Source: Amblyomma americanum
Lineage: Eukaryota > Arthropoda > Arachnida > Ixodida > Ixodidae
DNA length: 64,000 bases
Direction: 5' to 3'
Assembly: GCF_052857255.1 (NCBI RefSeq)
Contig: NC_135505.1
Coordinates: 49,165,507-49,229,506, forward strand
The stretch's first letter is position 1; each line of letters begins with the position of its first letter. Positions 52,063 to 62,189 of this stretch are shown here, piece after piece. The notes under the pieces are model-generated. The model was not told the origin of the DNA, did no database searches, and was given only the letters and a program-made list of their open reading frames with translations. A program made the translations under genes and the position numbers.

Positions 52063-52804
52063 TCAAAGCTGTTGGCCTGTATGATGACAAGTCGAGGGGG
52101 GTTTCCCTGGTTTTAGTAATGGTATCATGAGACTGGATTTCCACTGGGGAGGAACAACTCCGTCTTGCCACGAGGGGTTGTAAAGGCTGAGTAGCTCTGT
52201 ACGCTTGTCGTGGCCAAGGTTGCACAGCGCAGCATACGTACTGCCGTCTGGCCCTAGTGCAGACGAACGCTTACTCTCTGCAAGGGCAGCATCAAGTTCC
52301 TCACGAGTAAAGATAACATCCATCGGTGAATTCCGTGATGCAGGAGGAACGCGCTGGGAACCCGAGGTAGTCCCTGCACCCGCGATCGTCCTGAAGAAGT
52401 CAGTTGCAACTTCAATCTGATGACGGTTTTGATGTAGAGCCAACGCATAGAAAGCCTGTCTTTGATGTGGAAGCGTTAAGCCCTCGCACTTTCAGCCAAT
52501 TGAGGGACATGGGCTTTCGAGGATCCAGAGGTTGACAGAAGGACTTCCAGCGCTGTTCCGCCAGCGTGTCCATTCGTCGCTTGATTTTCCTCTGCACACG
52601 ACGCGCCTCTCTGAGGTCCATTATGCATTTGGTCTGTCTGTAACGTCTTTCTGCACGCTGACGAATAGCACGAAGGTGGTCTAATTCGATATCAAATTCG
52701 GGACGCATTCTAGTTGATGTGAGGAAGCCTCTAGCTGCTTTCATTGCGGTTGCTATAATGTCCTCCAAACTGGAAGTGAGGGCTTCTTTGCACGCCTCTT
52801 CCAT
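52063..52804 (-). pseudogene. LINE-D copy 1 N-terminal reverse transcriptase and linker
   Basis: Overlapping frames (52412-52804 and 52063-52443) with basic helices (RRYRQTKCIMDLREARRVQR) and then LDAALAESKRSSALGPDGST, the 'l...l...k..sa.GpDgit' block that opens the polymerase domain. Confidence 0.75.
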
Positions 52805-52920
52805 TCGAGCTTTAAATACCGTCCAATCGATGTGCGCGTGTTTAGCTGGGCCGAACTCTTGGGAAAAGTACAGGCAAGACGGCGCGGACTACTTCAGGAG
52901 CCTATCAGAAAAGGAAACTT

Positions 52921-54960
52921 GTCAATGAGTGCTTCTGCACCCCGTCCTTATCTCTGCTGCTGAGTTAAACATTCTAGAAGCGGCTAACTGGTGAAAGAGA
53001 AATGAAAAAAAGAGAACTAAACAAACTTTATTTTGCTTGCTATGCTTCTGTTTTCCGGCGCACGCCTCCTACTATGTTGGCTGTGCCATCAACCCTCGTT
53101 ATGTATATTTCCCCTGCTTTTCATGCACCCTTCCGCCTTATAAAAGGTGTCACCTTCAAGGCATATAGCGCTTGTTTATATATATGTGTGCCATCTCCCT
53201 CTAATTGGCTGTGTTTGCTCTATAACTTTTTACCAAATCAATATGCAGTGACTCTCCCAAAAGAAGTTTTAATGAATAAGCCGTTAAAGTTAGGTTGTGA
53301 ATAATCGCTGAGCAGGTCTTCTGTATATGCGACAGTAAACACTTTCACTTTGGTTTCAAGTCTGTTAGCAATTATTAGCACTCTTTCGCAGAATTAACAT
53401 TTCTTTAATATTCTGAAGTGTTGTATAACAGATGGCGCATCGGAAATTACAGAAAAAAAATGTTTTCTTTAATCTTGTAGGCCTCATAAGTGAACAGACG
53501 ATTCTTCTCCCTGCGACGCGCGTGGGTGAGCAGCATATTCGGCGTGTTATTTGAAATAGACCACTAATAATATCCTGAAGTAGACAAATAAAATGCCTCA
53601 GGGGGGAATGTTTTGTGCGAGAAAGAAATCCTGGAAGGAGCTTTATAAGGGGCTCTAATAAAGTTGTCGTATGTCTGGGATGTTAAAGCACGCCGCTTCA
53701 CGAATACTGTTCAGGAATATTTTTTTAATTCGCTTTGCAGAAGTTCAGCTATCTGTTGTCAAAATCTTAATTTTGCGTCTGCGCGCCTTTATCTCTCTCT
53801 CATCACTTTTTGCGCGCTGGAAGGTCACCCACCAGAGCTACGCGGCTTACTGGCCGTGGCCATGGTAGCTGCCTGACGTTTGAAACAATATAACCAATGG
53901 CCACCTCTCAACTTGTATACGCATGTGCGAGTGACAAAGGAGGTTGCGAGCATGAAAAAGTCGCCGGGGAAGGCTAGCCAAATTTCGCGCGTGGCTGCGG
54001 GTTCTCTGCTGCGTGTAGAAGTGTGTTATTTGGCTCAGGTGTTCATACCAGACCAATGCAGTGATTTAGTGAGTTGATGTGCACTCCTCCGAAGGCGTTT
54101 CAGATACCCTTTAAGACCTGAGAGAGGGCACAGAAAGCCGATCAGTATTCCAATAAAAAACCTGTCTTTCCCTTGATAACCAGAAGCTGGCATTTCTTAA
54201 ATTACTTACCCTAATCTTCCAACATGTCTTTTCTCCTATAGGAGCAAGAAATAATACCCCGGTAAAAGCCTAAAATATCTTGCAGAAAATTTTACCAACT
54301 GGTAGGAAACGGTCAAGCCCTAAAAGAACAAGCGTTCTTGTTTTCTCTATATATTCTTTTTAATTTCTACTAAAGTTCGTAAAGCTTCTAGCGGGTCTAC
54401 TTGGATTTTAATGCTTCATTTCGTTATTCCGCTATTCTGGGTACAAAACGTTAAAGGACGAAAGGCCACATAGACACAGGGCAAAGTTTTGGCAGCCAGA
54501 ACTTAGCGCTGTATCCCTCTGTGTGTTCTGTCAACCTGTGCTGTTTCGTACCCAGAGTAGCGCAATAACGAAATGAAGTTTTAAAGTTCAGTAGCAGTAA
54601 CGGGCAAAAGATTAACTGCGCTGGCGGTCTTTCTTTACATAACCTACTTGAGAAATTAATTTTCAGATCAGAGCAGTAAGCCTTACATGATAAACCTTAT
54701 TAAGAGTTCAGTGCTTCTCATAGAATGTAGTTCCCAATGAACACTTCGATACTTGCGCAACTTATTTGAACAGCTGCTTCCTATTTTTCAAATAAGCGAG
54801 GACTACTGTCTTTTGCGTCAATAGCAAGCGCAGTGTTCGTGCATCCTTACAAGGGAAGAAAAAGCCGTATAACCACGCAGTGGTGATGGCAGTCCGGAAT
54901 AGTGAAAGGCCTAAAAAAAAAACTCTTTATTGGGCTCACTTATGCCAACAAATATCTTAC
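52921..54960. other. No gene seen; contains one foldback
   Basis: AT-rich, probably intronic if the 55-kb exon belongs to the gene described. A palindromic element lies at 54414-54578. The 100-codon frame at 53002-53304 has no motif. Confidence 0.4.
54414..54578. mobile_element. 165-bp palindromic foldback element
   Basis: Outer arms 54414-54449 (CTTCATTTCGTTATTCCGCT) and 54543-54578 are reverse complements with 3 mismatches in 36. The inner part (GGCAGCCAGAACTT around the centre, ACACAGG against TGTGTGT flanks) continues the inverted structure. Confidence 0.8.
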
Positions 54961-55057
54961 CCACTCGTCGGCAGCGACAGCAGCAACCGCTCACGGTGTT
55001 GTCGACAAACAGGATCATGCCGCTGTCGGCCTCCATGAATTTAAAGCGGACGAAAAA
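54961..55057 (-). CDS. Probable host gene exon upstream of 48990
   Basis: A 97-bp GC3-rich segment with an acceptor (TTCTTTCACC...CTCGAAAG ending at 55058) and a good donor (CGAGTGG/GTAAGA at 54961/54960). It encodes FFVRFKFMEADSGMILFVDN and a Cys-rich end TVSGCCCRCRRV plus one base. Its phase (1) does not match the acceptor at 48990 in the preferred frame (0), so either another exon lies between them or it belongs to another gene. LINE-D (49.7-52.9 kb) occupies part of the supposed intron. Confidence 0.45.
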
Positions 55058-57259
55058 CTTTCGAGGTTAATCGGTGAAAGAACCCACGGACGGGCTCGAA
55101 GAACTTAGAAGCAGTCGCACGCATGCGGCTGTAAACGTTTCCGATAAATCTAATCGCACCACTGGCCAGATTCAATGCGATAAACAACGTGCCGGCGGCT
55201 TTCAGTGTAACCAAACATTAGAATTCCTTGAGACAAATTGCTATATTTTTTTATTTGCCTCACATTTCAAATTTTTTCTCATGGTAAAATCTCTGCATAA
55301 CTCATCGCACTTTCTACGGCGCTTATGTTTCACGAGAATCTACCGCAACAGAGCGATTCTCTCATGAAAAAAAATAAGATGACGAAAAGAAAAGACATTG
55401 GAGCGAAAAATACAATGCCATACCGTAGGAAAAAGAGGGCGGATATGTAATGTCCACTCTAAAATATGCCACAGTTTTCATTGGCAGCACTTATATTTTC
55501 ATTTAGGCGTGGGATAACTTTAATTACATATAATTAATAAATAATATTTACAACGGCGAGCCCTGTGGATTACCCGTCACAAGCAACAGAACATTTTGAA
55601 CTATCTCCAGGGGAAGTAAGAGAACTGTACATCTATGCAGGAGCAACAGTTGACGAAGTGCTATTTCAAGACTTAATAATGCGCACGCTGGGGCGCACTC
55701 CCGTAGAGCGAGCTTTGTCCATTGGCCATCCTTAACAGACATTCACAGTCTTTACGTTATCATCGCATTTCTGTTGCAAAAAAGGTTTAATTGTGATTTA
55801 TCAGAAAAAAAAGGGAAAGCCAAATGGAAAGAACCGCAAATAACAAAGGAGGAAGAATCCTGTAACAGTAGCCACAACGCCGCTAGTGATGGGGTGTTCA
55901 TGCCAAGGGTGTTATCATGCTTAACGAGTGCCTACACATTATCGGCTCAATAGCAGCAGCGCCACGCTACTTACCGTGGTGCACTCTGTTCTTTTAGAAC
56001 ACGTAGCATATAAACGAGATCGCCGTTAACTTCTGTTCACAGCTGTTGTCAGCTCCTACTGCATCAATCCTTGTCTCTTACTAAAGGTTTCGTTGATTTT
56101 CGTAAACTAACGTTCGCAGGAACATCGTCGGGTCAGGGAGAAGCGTTGCTAACATGAAGATTGAGTCACTGACCAAGTCAAAAACGAAAATTACGTTTCG
56201 GGTCCCAGGATGCTGAAGCCTGTATAGCCTTCCCTTTTTCCGAGGCAGGTTTAGTGTGAACAAGGGACCCGTATGAGACCCGAAACGTCATTTTCGTTTT
56301 TGATTTGGTCAGTGACCCAACCGTCATGCTAACAATTTAGTTCGTTTTGCGTCATTAAACTCCGTATAACTAACTATTAATAACAGTTTCATGCTGTTAG
56401 CTTGACTGAAACCGTGACATATTCCGATTTCAGAGCTTCAGCACCAGAAACTTGAGCAAAACAAATAAATATTCGGAACCGTCCGATTATATATACATGA
56501 CGTGTTTTGAGAAACAATGCTTTTACACGCCGATGCTGCTTGTTGCATCAAAATAATTGGCCGTGGAACGGTCCATTAAGATTATTGCGATGCAGAGTCT
56601 GCCAATTCGGGGCCGTTTTAATGAGCTCGCTAACGTCGCTTCGCTTCCTGCTTCTTTTCCGCTTAGTGCCACTGGGAACTCTACAGGGGTTTTCTTTGGG
56701 CGTGTCAAAAAAGTGAAGAAAATAAATAAACAAAATATAAGGCACGGTGGTAGAGCACGGAAAAAAATGCTCCCTGTGGCGAATAAAGTATGCAAGGCGA
56801 AGAAAGCTAATCCAGGAATGCTAACCTGCACTCCTCGCTGATCGGATCGAACATCGAAAGCCTCGTTCGCGGTCCGGCGGGCCTTTTATTCAAATTAGAT
56901 TTTGGAAATTTAATGGCACCGCGCGAAAGCCGGGATACTCCGTCCCTTGTTGGAGTCGGGCTACATGCTTCCGGCTACACCGTTGCGCTTGTTTTCGGCG
57001 AAAGAAAGGTTCTTCGTTCGAAAGAATCAGCAAGAATCCTGCACCTCTCAAAGGTAGCTGCAGCAGTGATACAGAAATACGCAAATTATAGATTCCCAAG
57101 AGAGGTCATTCTCCTCGCTCAATCTTCATCCAGCGGTCTTTTTGCTTGAAATAGTCGAAAAGTATGAAAGCACTTTGCCAAATTCGAACAATTTCAGCCT
57201 TCAAATAGCGCTTGTTACAGCGAAGTGTGCATGCGAGCCACCGATTTATTTCATAATAT
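55058..57259. other. No gene seen; contains one foldback
   Basis: AT-rich sequence. Inverted repeat at 56165-56316. Frames of 94-102 codons near 56.5-56.8 kb lack motifs. Confidence 0.4.
56165..56316. mobile_element. Foldback with 40-bp arms
   Basis: Left arm 56165-56204 starts GTCACTGACCAAGTCAAAAA; right arm 56277-56316 is its reverse complement with 2 mismatches in 40. Weaker pairing extends outward (TGCTAACATGA against TGTTAGCATGA). The 72-base loop has no frame. Confidence 0.8.
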
Positions 57260-57414
57260 TGTTACAAGTGGACGAATCATGATCGAAGAAGTGGCGGTGC
57301 GCTGAACGACGACGACGTTGACAGTTGGTAGCTGGGCGCTCGGTTCTGAGCTGAGTGCTGGCCATCTCAGAGCAGCCGCCAATATAGACTTACCGCCGTA
57401 ACATCCCCGTAACA
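57260..57414 (+). repeat. Gypsy-3 5' LTR
   Basis: 155 bp, ends TGTTAC/GTAACA. Differs from the 3' LTR at two bases (CATGATCGAAG against CATGAACGAAG; CATCTCAGAG against CATCTGAGAG). Confidence 0.95.
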
Positions 57415-57419
57415 TCTTT

Positions 57420-57436
57420 TGGTGGAGGTGCGGGGT
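57420..57436 (+). promoter_or_regulatory. Gypsy-3 putative primer-binding site
   Basis: TGGTGGAGGTGCGGGGT, five bases after the left LTR, at the same relative place and of the same type as in Gypsy-1 (TGGTGGAGCCGTGCTGGGT). Confidence 0.65.
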
Positions 57437-57988
57437 AACAACATTGCGGGAGAGAACGACATCGGCGAGTGGACAGGCAAGATAATCCCCATCAGGAAAC
57501 GCAGGAAATGGGGACATAGGCAGATAAACGGCAGAGTCGGGGGGCAGGCGAGCGTACTCGGTTGAGCGAAGGCGGGGCGTGGAGCTTGAGGGTGTGTCGG
57601 CTGAGCTGAGAGGCAGGTCCAATCGTAGAAGGCCGCTGGAGCAGTCGATAAGGGCAGAGTGAGCGGTTAGAAAGTCTAGACCAAGGATCACATTGTGAGG
57701 GCAGTGTTCGAGGACGGTGAACAAAACTGGGATGTGACGATCGGCAAGAGTGACGCGGGCAGTGCACAGGCCAGTGACGGCAGCAGTGCTGCCATCGGCA
57801 ACTCGAACGGTGGGCGAAGCGGCAGGGGTCTGAACTTTTTTGAGGCGACGGCAAAAGGATGAGCTAAGAACTGAGACTTGGGCACCAGTGTCAATGAGGG
57901 CAGAAACAGGAACACCGTCCACAAAGACGTCGAGCAGATTACAGGGCGAAGGCTGGGTCAGTAGAGGATTTTCAGGTCGGGGCACCAA
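57437..57988 (-). pseudogene. Gypsy-3 aspartic protease (antisense to its LTRs)
   Basis: The minus-strand frame 57988-57251 begins MVPRPENPLLTQPSP. It has the protease active site SALIDTGAQVSVLS (about residues 29-42) and the NVILGLDFLTAH block (about 94-105). After PLADVVLSRNVVTPH it runs into the complement of the primer-binding site and LTR, so the last ~60 codons are not protease. It is open and carries the catalytic Asp. In sequence it is a cousin of the Gypsy-1 protease. Confidence 0.85.
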
Positions 57989-58017
57989 TGCAGCATCACC
58001 TCCGGGAGCTGCACTGG

Positions 58018-58990
58018 CTAGTTTCCCGCGAAGCGGCCTGCAGAGGACGGTGAGTAACTGCGGTGCGGAAGAGGTGAGCGGGAACGGTGGGCTGTCGGGG
58101 AGGGAGAGCGGCTGGTTCTACGAGGAGGCGGTGTGGACTCGGCGCTGGGTGGGTCATTCCGAGGCGTGAAGCGACGGGGTCCATAGTCATAACGGCGGTC
58201 GACGTAGGGCAAAGGTCGGGGAGGTGCGGACCAACGGCTGCGGCAGTGGCGGGAGATGTGGCCTACGCGCGAGCGCGTAAAGCAGATCGGCCGGTCGTCA
58301 GGGGGACGCCACTCATCCGGATTGCGATACCTTGTGTAACTTGGGACGAAGGTGTTGCGGACCGTAGCAGTAGCGACCACGGGAGAGATGGGGCTCGCAC
58401 TCCGAGGTTCGACGGGACGATGGCTGGAGGACATTCCCAAGTTGGCGACCTCCTGGCGGACGACAGCTTGAATAAGGGATATTGTGGCCAGGGTGTTGTC
58501 CGACAAGGGCGCGTTGGGCGTAACAGGAGCCAGCGCCTCCAGTTCACGGCGCACGATGCGAGTCACGTTGTCGGGGTTGGAAGGCTGCCTTAGTGTCGGC
58601 AGATCCTCGCACGTGGAACTGGCAGCTGTGTTAGGCAGGCGGTCGAAGCGGTGTGCAATGCGCCGGTGCTTGGCCTGCTCGAAGCGTCGACACACCTGCA
58701 GAACGGAGTCAACCGTAGAGCAGTCCCGGCATAGAAGAAGGTGGAAGGCATCGTCGGCAATGCCTTTAAGAATGTGGCCTACCTTATCGTCTTCGGTCAT
58801 GTTGGGATCGACCTTTCGGCACAGTGCCAAGACGTCTTGAATGTATGTAATATATGATTCAGTGGCCGTTTGGGCGCGAGCTGCAAGTTCTTTTTTGGCA
58901 GCAAGCTGACGGCCAACTGGTTTCCCAAACAGGCCGCGGAGCTTTTGCTTGCAGGCATCCCACGTGGCAATCTCTTCTTCGTGGGTTCTT
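58018..58990 (-). pseudogene. Gypsy-3 gag, 5'-truncated (antisense to its LTRs)
   Basis: Gag similarity starts near THEEEIATWDACKQKLRGLF (about 58990) and continues through GKPVGRQLAAKKELAARAQT, then the open frame 58830-58018: KVDPNMTEDDKVGHILKGI, VCRRFEQAKHRRIAHRFDRL, a linker, and a zinc-knuckle region CFTRSRVGHISRHC. The second Cys of the knuckle is Arg (TGC to CGC), so zinc binding is probably lost. The end is a Ser/Arg/Pro-rich tail. The N-terminal part of the capsid is missing at the inversion junction. Confidence 0.8.
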
Positions 58991-59058
58991 CGCCTCGAGC
59001 CCTATCACCCACCGTCGACATCGCACGCCTAACATGCACCGGGACGTTGCCTTCAGCC

Positions 59059-59069
59059 GAGGGGGATAG
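59059..59069 (+). promoter_or_regulatory. Gypsy-3 polypurine tract
   Basis: GAGGGGGATAG directly precedes the right LTR on the plus strand, supporting plus-strand polarity of the LTR frame. Confidence 0.65.
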
Positions 59070-59224
59070 TGTTACAAGTGGACGAATCATGAACGAAGAA
59101 GTGGCGGTGCGCTGAACGACGACGACGTTGACAGTTGGTAGCTGGGCGCTCGGTTCTGAGCTGAGTGCTGGCCATCTGAGAGCAGCCGCCAATATAGACT
59201 TACCGCCGTAACATCCCCGTAACA
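59070..59224 (+). repeat. Gypsy-3 3' LTR
   Basis: 155 bp, 153 identical to the 5' LTR; followed by ATAT. Confidence 0.95.
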
Positions 59225-59244
59225 ATATTACCAAAACTAGCCAG

Positions 59245-59990
59245 ATGAGCGTCATCAGAGTGAAGTACGTCTGGAACTCTTTTTTCGGTTGGAGAGTGCA
59301 CTTTTTTTTTGCTCCTTCGCCGAAACAACGCAGCTGCGCCTGGATGCATAAGACGGGCGTAGCATCATCTCCGCTCTGTTGTTTATGTGGTGTGCGCGGG
59401 GGTATCGAACATTATATTATGTACTGCCCAGAGTACAACGCGGAAAGGTATGTGATATTCGCTTCCTTCAAGAAGACAGGAACCCGTCACAGTACAGTTC
59501 AGATCATTGTCTACCCGAGTGGAAACCGGACATGCAGAAGGGAGGCTGCACGCCTTCTTTTAACATTTCTGCAGGACACGGATCTTGTTTCTAAATGGTG
59601 ACAGCAGGAACGGACTATGGCTTATTGTGATTGAATGTGTGCGTAGATGGTGTCTTCCGGAGTGGACTACGTTATACTGTGAGTGAATGTGTGTATGCAT
59701 TGTGGCACTGCAATGGGCTATGTTCTACTGTGTCTGGGTAGGTGCATAGATGGTGACTTTTGCAGTGGACTGTGATGTGGGCTGTGTGGAGTGATTGTGT
59801 GCATAGATGGTGACTGCGGGAGAGAATGTGTGCTACTATAAGAGACTGTGCGCATAGAGGGGTACATCCGACAGGTTATAGGACATTATTAACATAGAAG
59901 GGACGCTACTGTGGAGCAATTGCCGGCCAATAAAGCAAGGCTAACGCCACCTGTAGCATTCAACACCTCAACTCAACTCAACTGCTAAAC
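59245..59990 (+). mobile_element. LINE-E 3' fragment with minisatellite 3' region
   Basis: The frame 59245-59601 carries a LINE C-terminal Cys/His block (ASSPLCCLCGVRGGIEHYIM, then YCPEYNAER), ending DTDLVSKW. Downstream, 59600-59870 has about five diverged units of about 50 bp ending GTGTGCATAGATGGTGAC, then a tail with (CTCAA)n (about 59965-59982). There is no reverse transcriptase; the copy is strongly 5'-truncated. Confidence 0.7.
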
Positions 59991-60749
59991 TCGAATTTTT
60001 CGTGAGTGACACCGACAGTTACGAAGCTGCAGAATCGTGAAGCCAAACCAACCGCTACAGTGTCTGGGTGGCTAACATATTCCATCGCAAAGCCCAATGT
60101 GACGAGAACCAGTTCCGGCCTTGGAGGGGCACGCTTTAATCGCAGTCAAATATACACACGCGCGTGTGCTTTGCGATGGTATTGAACGTTAAAGAACGTT
60201 GGGAGGCTGAAATAATGCACAGAATTATGTATTAAGCCCTTCGTTTCCGGGTAAAACTTGATTTTACCTCGTTTCCGGGTAAAACTCGATTGTGACACTT
60301 TTTGGGTTGAGGGTAAGTTCGAAAACTACGTTTTAGGCGCTAGAGGTCAAAGCACGGCTACTGATCAGATGTCTTAGTGGCATGACTATATCAAGTGATA
60401 CCCACTGCAATGATGTACTGCCCCAATCCTGTTGTGTGTTCAGGTTTGTCGCTGCTGCGAATAGTGGGCGTTTTCGAGGCGTATAGAGGCAGGCAGAACG
60501 GGCTGAAGTTCTGTGCAGGTGATGGTAATGCTCGTGTCAAAATAACTGTACTTCATAATGTAATAACTGAGCAATCTGTCTAATTTCCAAAGCATTTTAG
60601 TCCAACGCGCCATTTTCACACCGTTTACAAACAAAAATATGGAGGACGCCTAAGCTTCGTTTTAAAGAGTGAGACACGACAGCGTGTTGCAGCGTTGGCA
60701 AGGTGTGCACGGAACGCCATCACCCGTTCGGCGCAACGCGTGGCCCGTT
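59991..60749. other. No recognisable gene
   Basis: Two short direct pieces of TTTCCGGGTAAAACT(C/T)GATT occur at about 60246 and 60272. No gene. Confidence 0.45.
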
Positions 60750-61040
60750 GGACAATTTAAGGAAAGGATGCCCGTCTCACTTATCTCGGTGGATACATGA
60801 ATCGGGCCGCAAGAGAAGGAAAATAAAATGAAAACTGGTTTTAAGGAAAGGAAATGACGCCTGTCTCACAATTCTCCCTGGCCACCCGTACCACGCCGTA
60901 AGGGAAGGAAAATCTCTTCCCTTACGGCACGGTGCAGGCGTCCACCGAGATGCGCAATTTTTCGCTCACGGCCAACGCCGCTGAAGACACCGGCTTTTCT
61001 GCAACACGAGCTCCTTAACGCTCTCGCGTTAAAATGATAA
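60750..61040. repeat. SINE-tail-derived repeats with a hairpin
   Basis: Units GGTTTTAAGGAAAGGAAATG and CCTGTCTCACAATTCTCC match the array at 25.8-26.1 kb. A perfect hairpin (arms 60895-60907 and 60916-60928, GCCGTAAGGGAAG) marks a switch to the opposite orientation. The block ends CTGCAACACGAGCTCCTTAA, then CGCTCTCGCGTTAAA, which resembles a dispersed tick repeat end. Confidence 0.75.
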
Positions 61041-62189
61041 AAATTCTGCATTTTATACCCTGCACAAAATCGAACGACTATACAAAGTTATTTGTTGCTG
61101 CTAAAACTGACCCTAGGAATCCCCGAATTGTGAGGATTTCTCGCTCAATAGCCCATTTGGTACCCGAACGTCAGATAAAATAATTCGCTCCACTTTTAAT
61201 CCTCTGAATGAAAAAAAACGCAAACAAATGGCCTTAATTATGCATCGGCTCCCTCGTAGCTCACTGGGAGGCTCTCAGCGCTAAACCTTTCATGTCATCA
61301 AGTTATAAACTTGAAGAGCAAAATAGGTATTGTGAAAATGTGCTTCATTATTACGCCTTCTTGGACTGCTTTGTGCAGTTTCCAGCGCTATAAGAAGGAA
61401 CCAGCGCAGGCAGGGAACAACAGCTTAATAACGACGAGGACTGAATCAGTATTACGGTGTCGTTCTGTCACAGCGCTGCTGAAATGGCCTCATGAAAAAA
61501 AAAACCTCAACAAAGGTTACTACAATCACCTCATCTCTGGCCATTGCTATGCAGAGCAGGGGGATTCCTTAGCAGGATTTCTACTGGTGCTTTAAATACA
61601 CCTCCGGCACCTTTGGAGCCTTCAATCTCCTATTGTACTTCATTGCTTGGTTTTTCCGCCCACGTACTTCTATTTCCAGGTGCAACCGATAGAACCGGCC
61701 GACCGAGCAGCGCACGCGGCGAAGTGATCAATGCCTTCTCGTGCACGGACGAACACCCGCCCTGCCCTCTTTCGGCCGTCGCGGCGTTCCCGTGTCTCGG
61801 GCTCAGCGCCGGTGGGAGCGCGCCCTCTTTCGGCACGCCGATGGCACCCAGTCACGCGATGCTTCCCAAGAAGGGGGGGGGGAGGAGAGTAGGAGCTGGA
61901 GAAGTCGTGATGATGGGCCTTTCTGGCAGTGCCTAAGTACGTGCGCTCAGTACAAGAACAGAGACGTCCACTTGAAAAATACTTGCCCCAGGCACGGACT
62001 ACCTCACCTGGTTGTCACCGGTATAAACAAAGAAATGATGATGACATTTGAGTTTTGGGCCTGGATATGGAAGCTTTTATCTTGACAGCCAGGATCCCAT
62101 GTAGTAACATCTTGAGAAAAAGATATCAATGAAACCGCCTTTTCTAAGCTCAGGAACGCTTCTCAGCGGCTACTGAAAGGAAAGCAAGA
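61041..62189. other. No gene supported; GC-rich island at about 61640-61900
   Basis: The island has long frames on both strands (130 codons plus, 114 plus, 68 minus) but no motif and no clear splice pair. GC-rich composition alone gives such overlapping frames. It could be a repeat or an exon of an unknown gene. Confidence 0.35.

Larger units (their letters stand above)
49715..52920 (-). mobile_element. LINE-D copy 1: RNase H-bearing LINE, 5'-truncated
   Basis: The minus strand carries, in broken frames, the linker block (52804-52412: MEEACKEALTSSLEDIIAT, then TRMRPEFDIELDHLRAIRQR) and reverse transcriptase motifs. These are GPDGSTYAALCNLG near 52230; LLDVKGAYVNLTHEAILDAL near 51870; PQGGVLSSTLFNLGHI and YADDICIWSSSVTRLQ at 51712-51398. 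RNase H traces lie near 50770 and the tail (50359-49952: CDATLLCRLWLGVAFTNADS, then CDETIEHLLCNCPRLKRK). No endonuclease is present, so it is truncated near 52920. The 3' end is a GA-rich tail. Many stops and frameshifts. Confidence 0.85.
57260..59224 (+). mobile_element. Gypsy-3: compact LTR element with inverted gag-protease core
   Basis: 155-bp LTRs (57260-57414, 59070-59224) begin TGTTAC and end GTAACA. They differ at 2 positions and are flanked by a 4-bp target duplication ATAT. A primer-binding-like TGGTGGAGGTGCGGGGT (57420-57436) follows the left LTR. A purine tract GAGGGGGATAG (59059-59069) and a short integrase-tail-like stretch (DIARLTCTGTLPSAEG) precede the right LTR, so the LTR frame of reference is the plus strand. 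The 1.55-kb core instead carries gag and protease on the minus strand. No reverse transcriptase or integrase core is present, so it must depend on others to move. Confidence 0.85.

Noticed and set aside
56523..56841. Overlapping 94-102 codon frames on both strands
   Set aside because: Both strands open with no motif or splice support.
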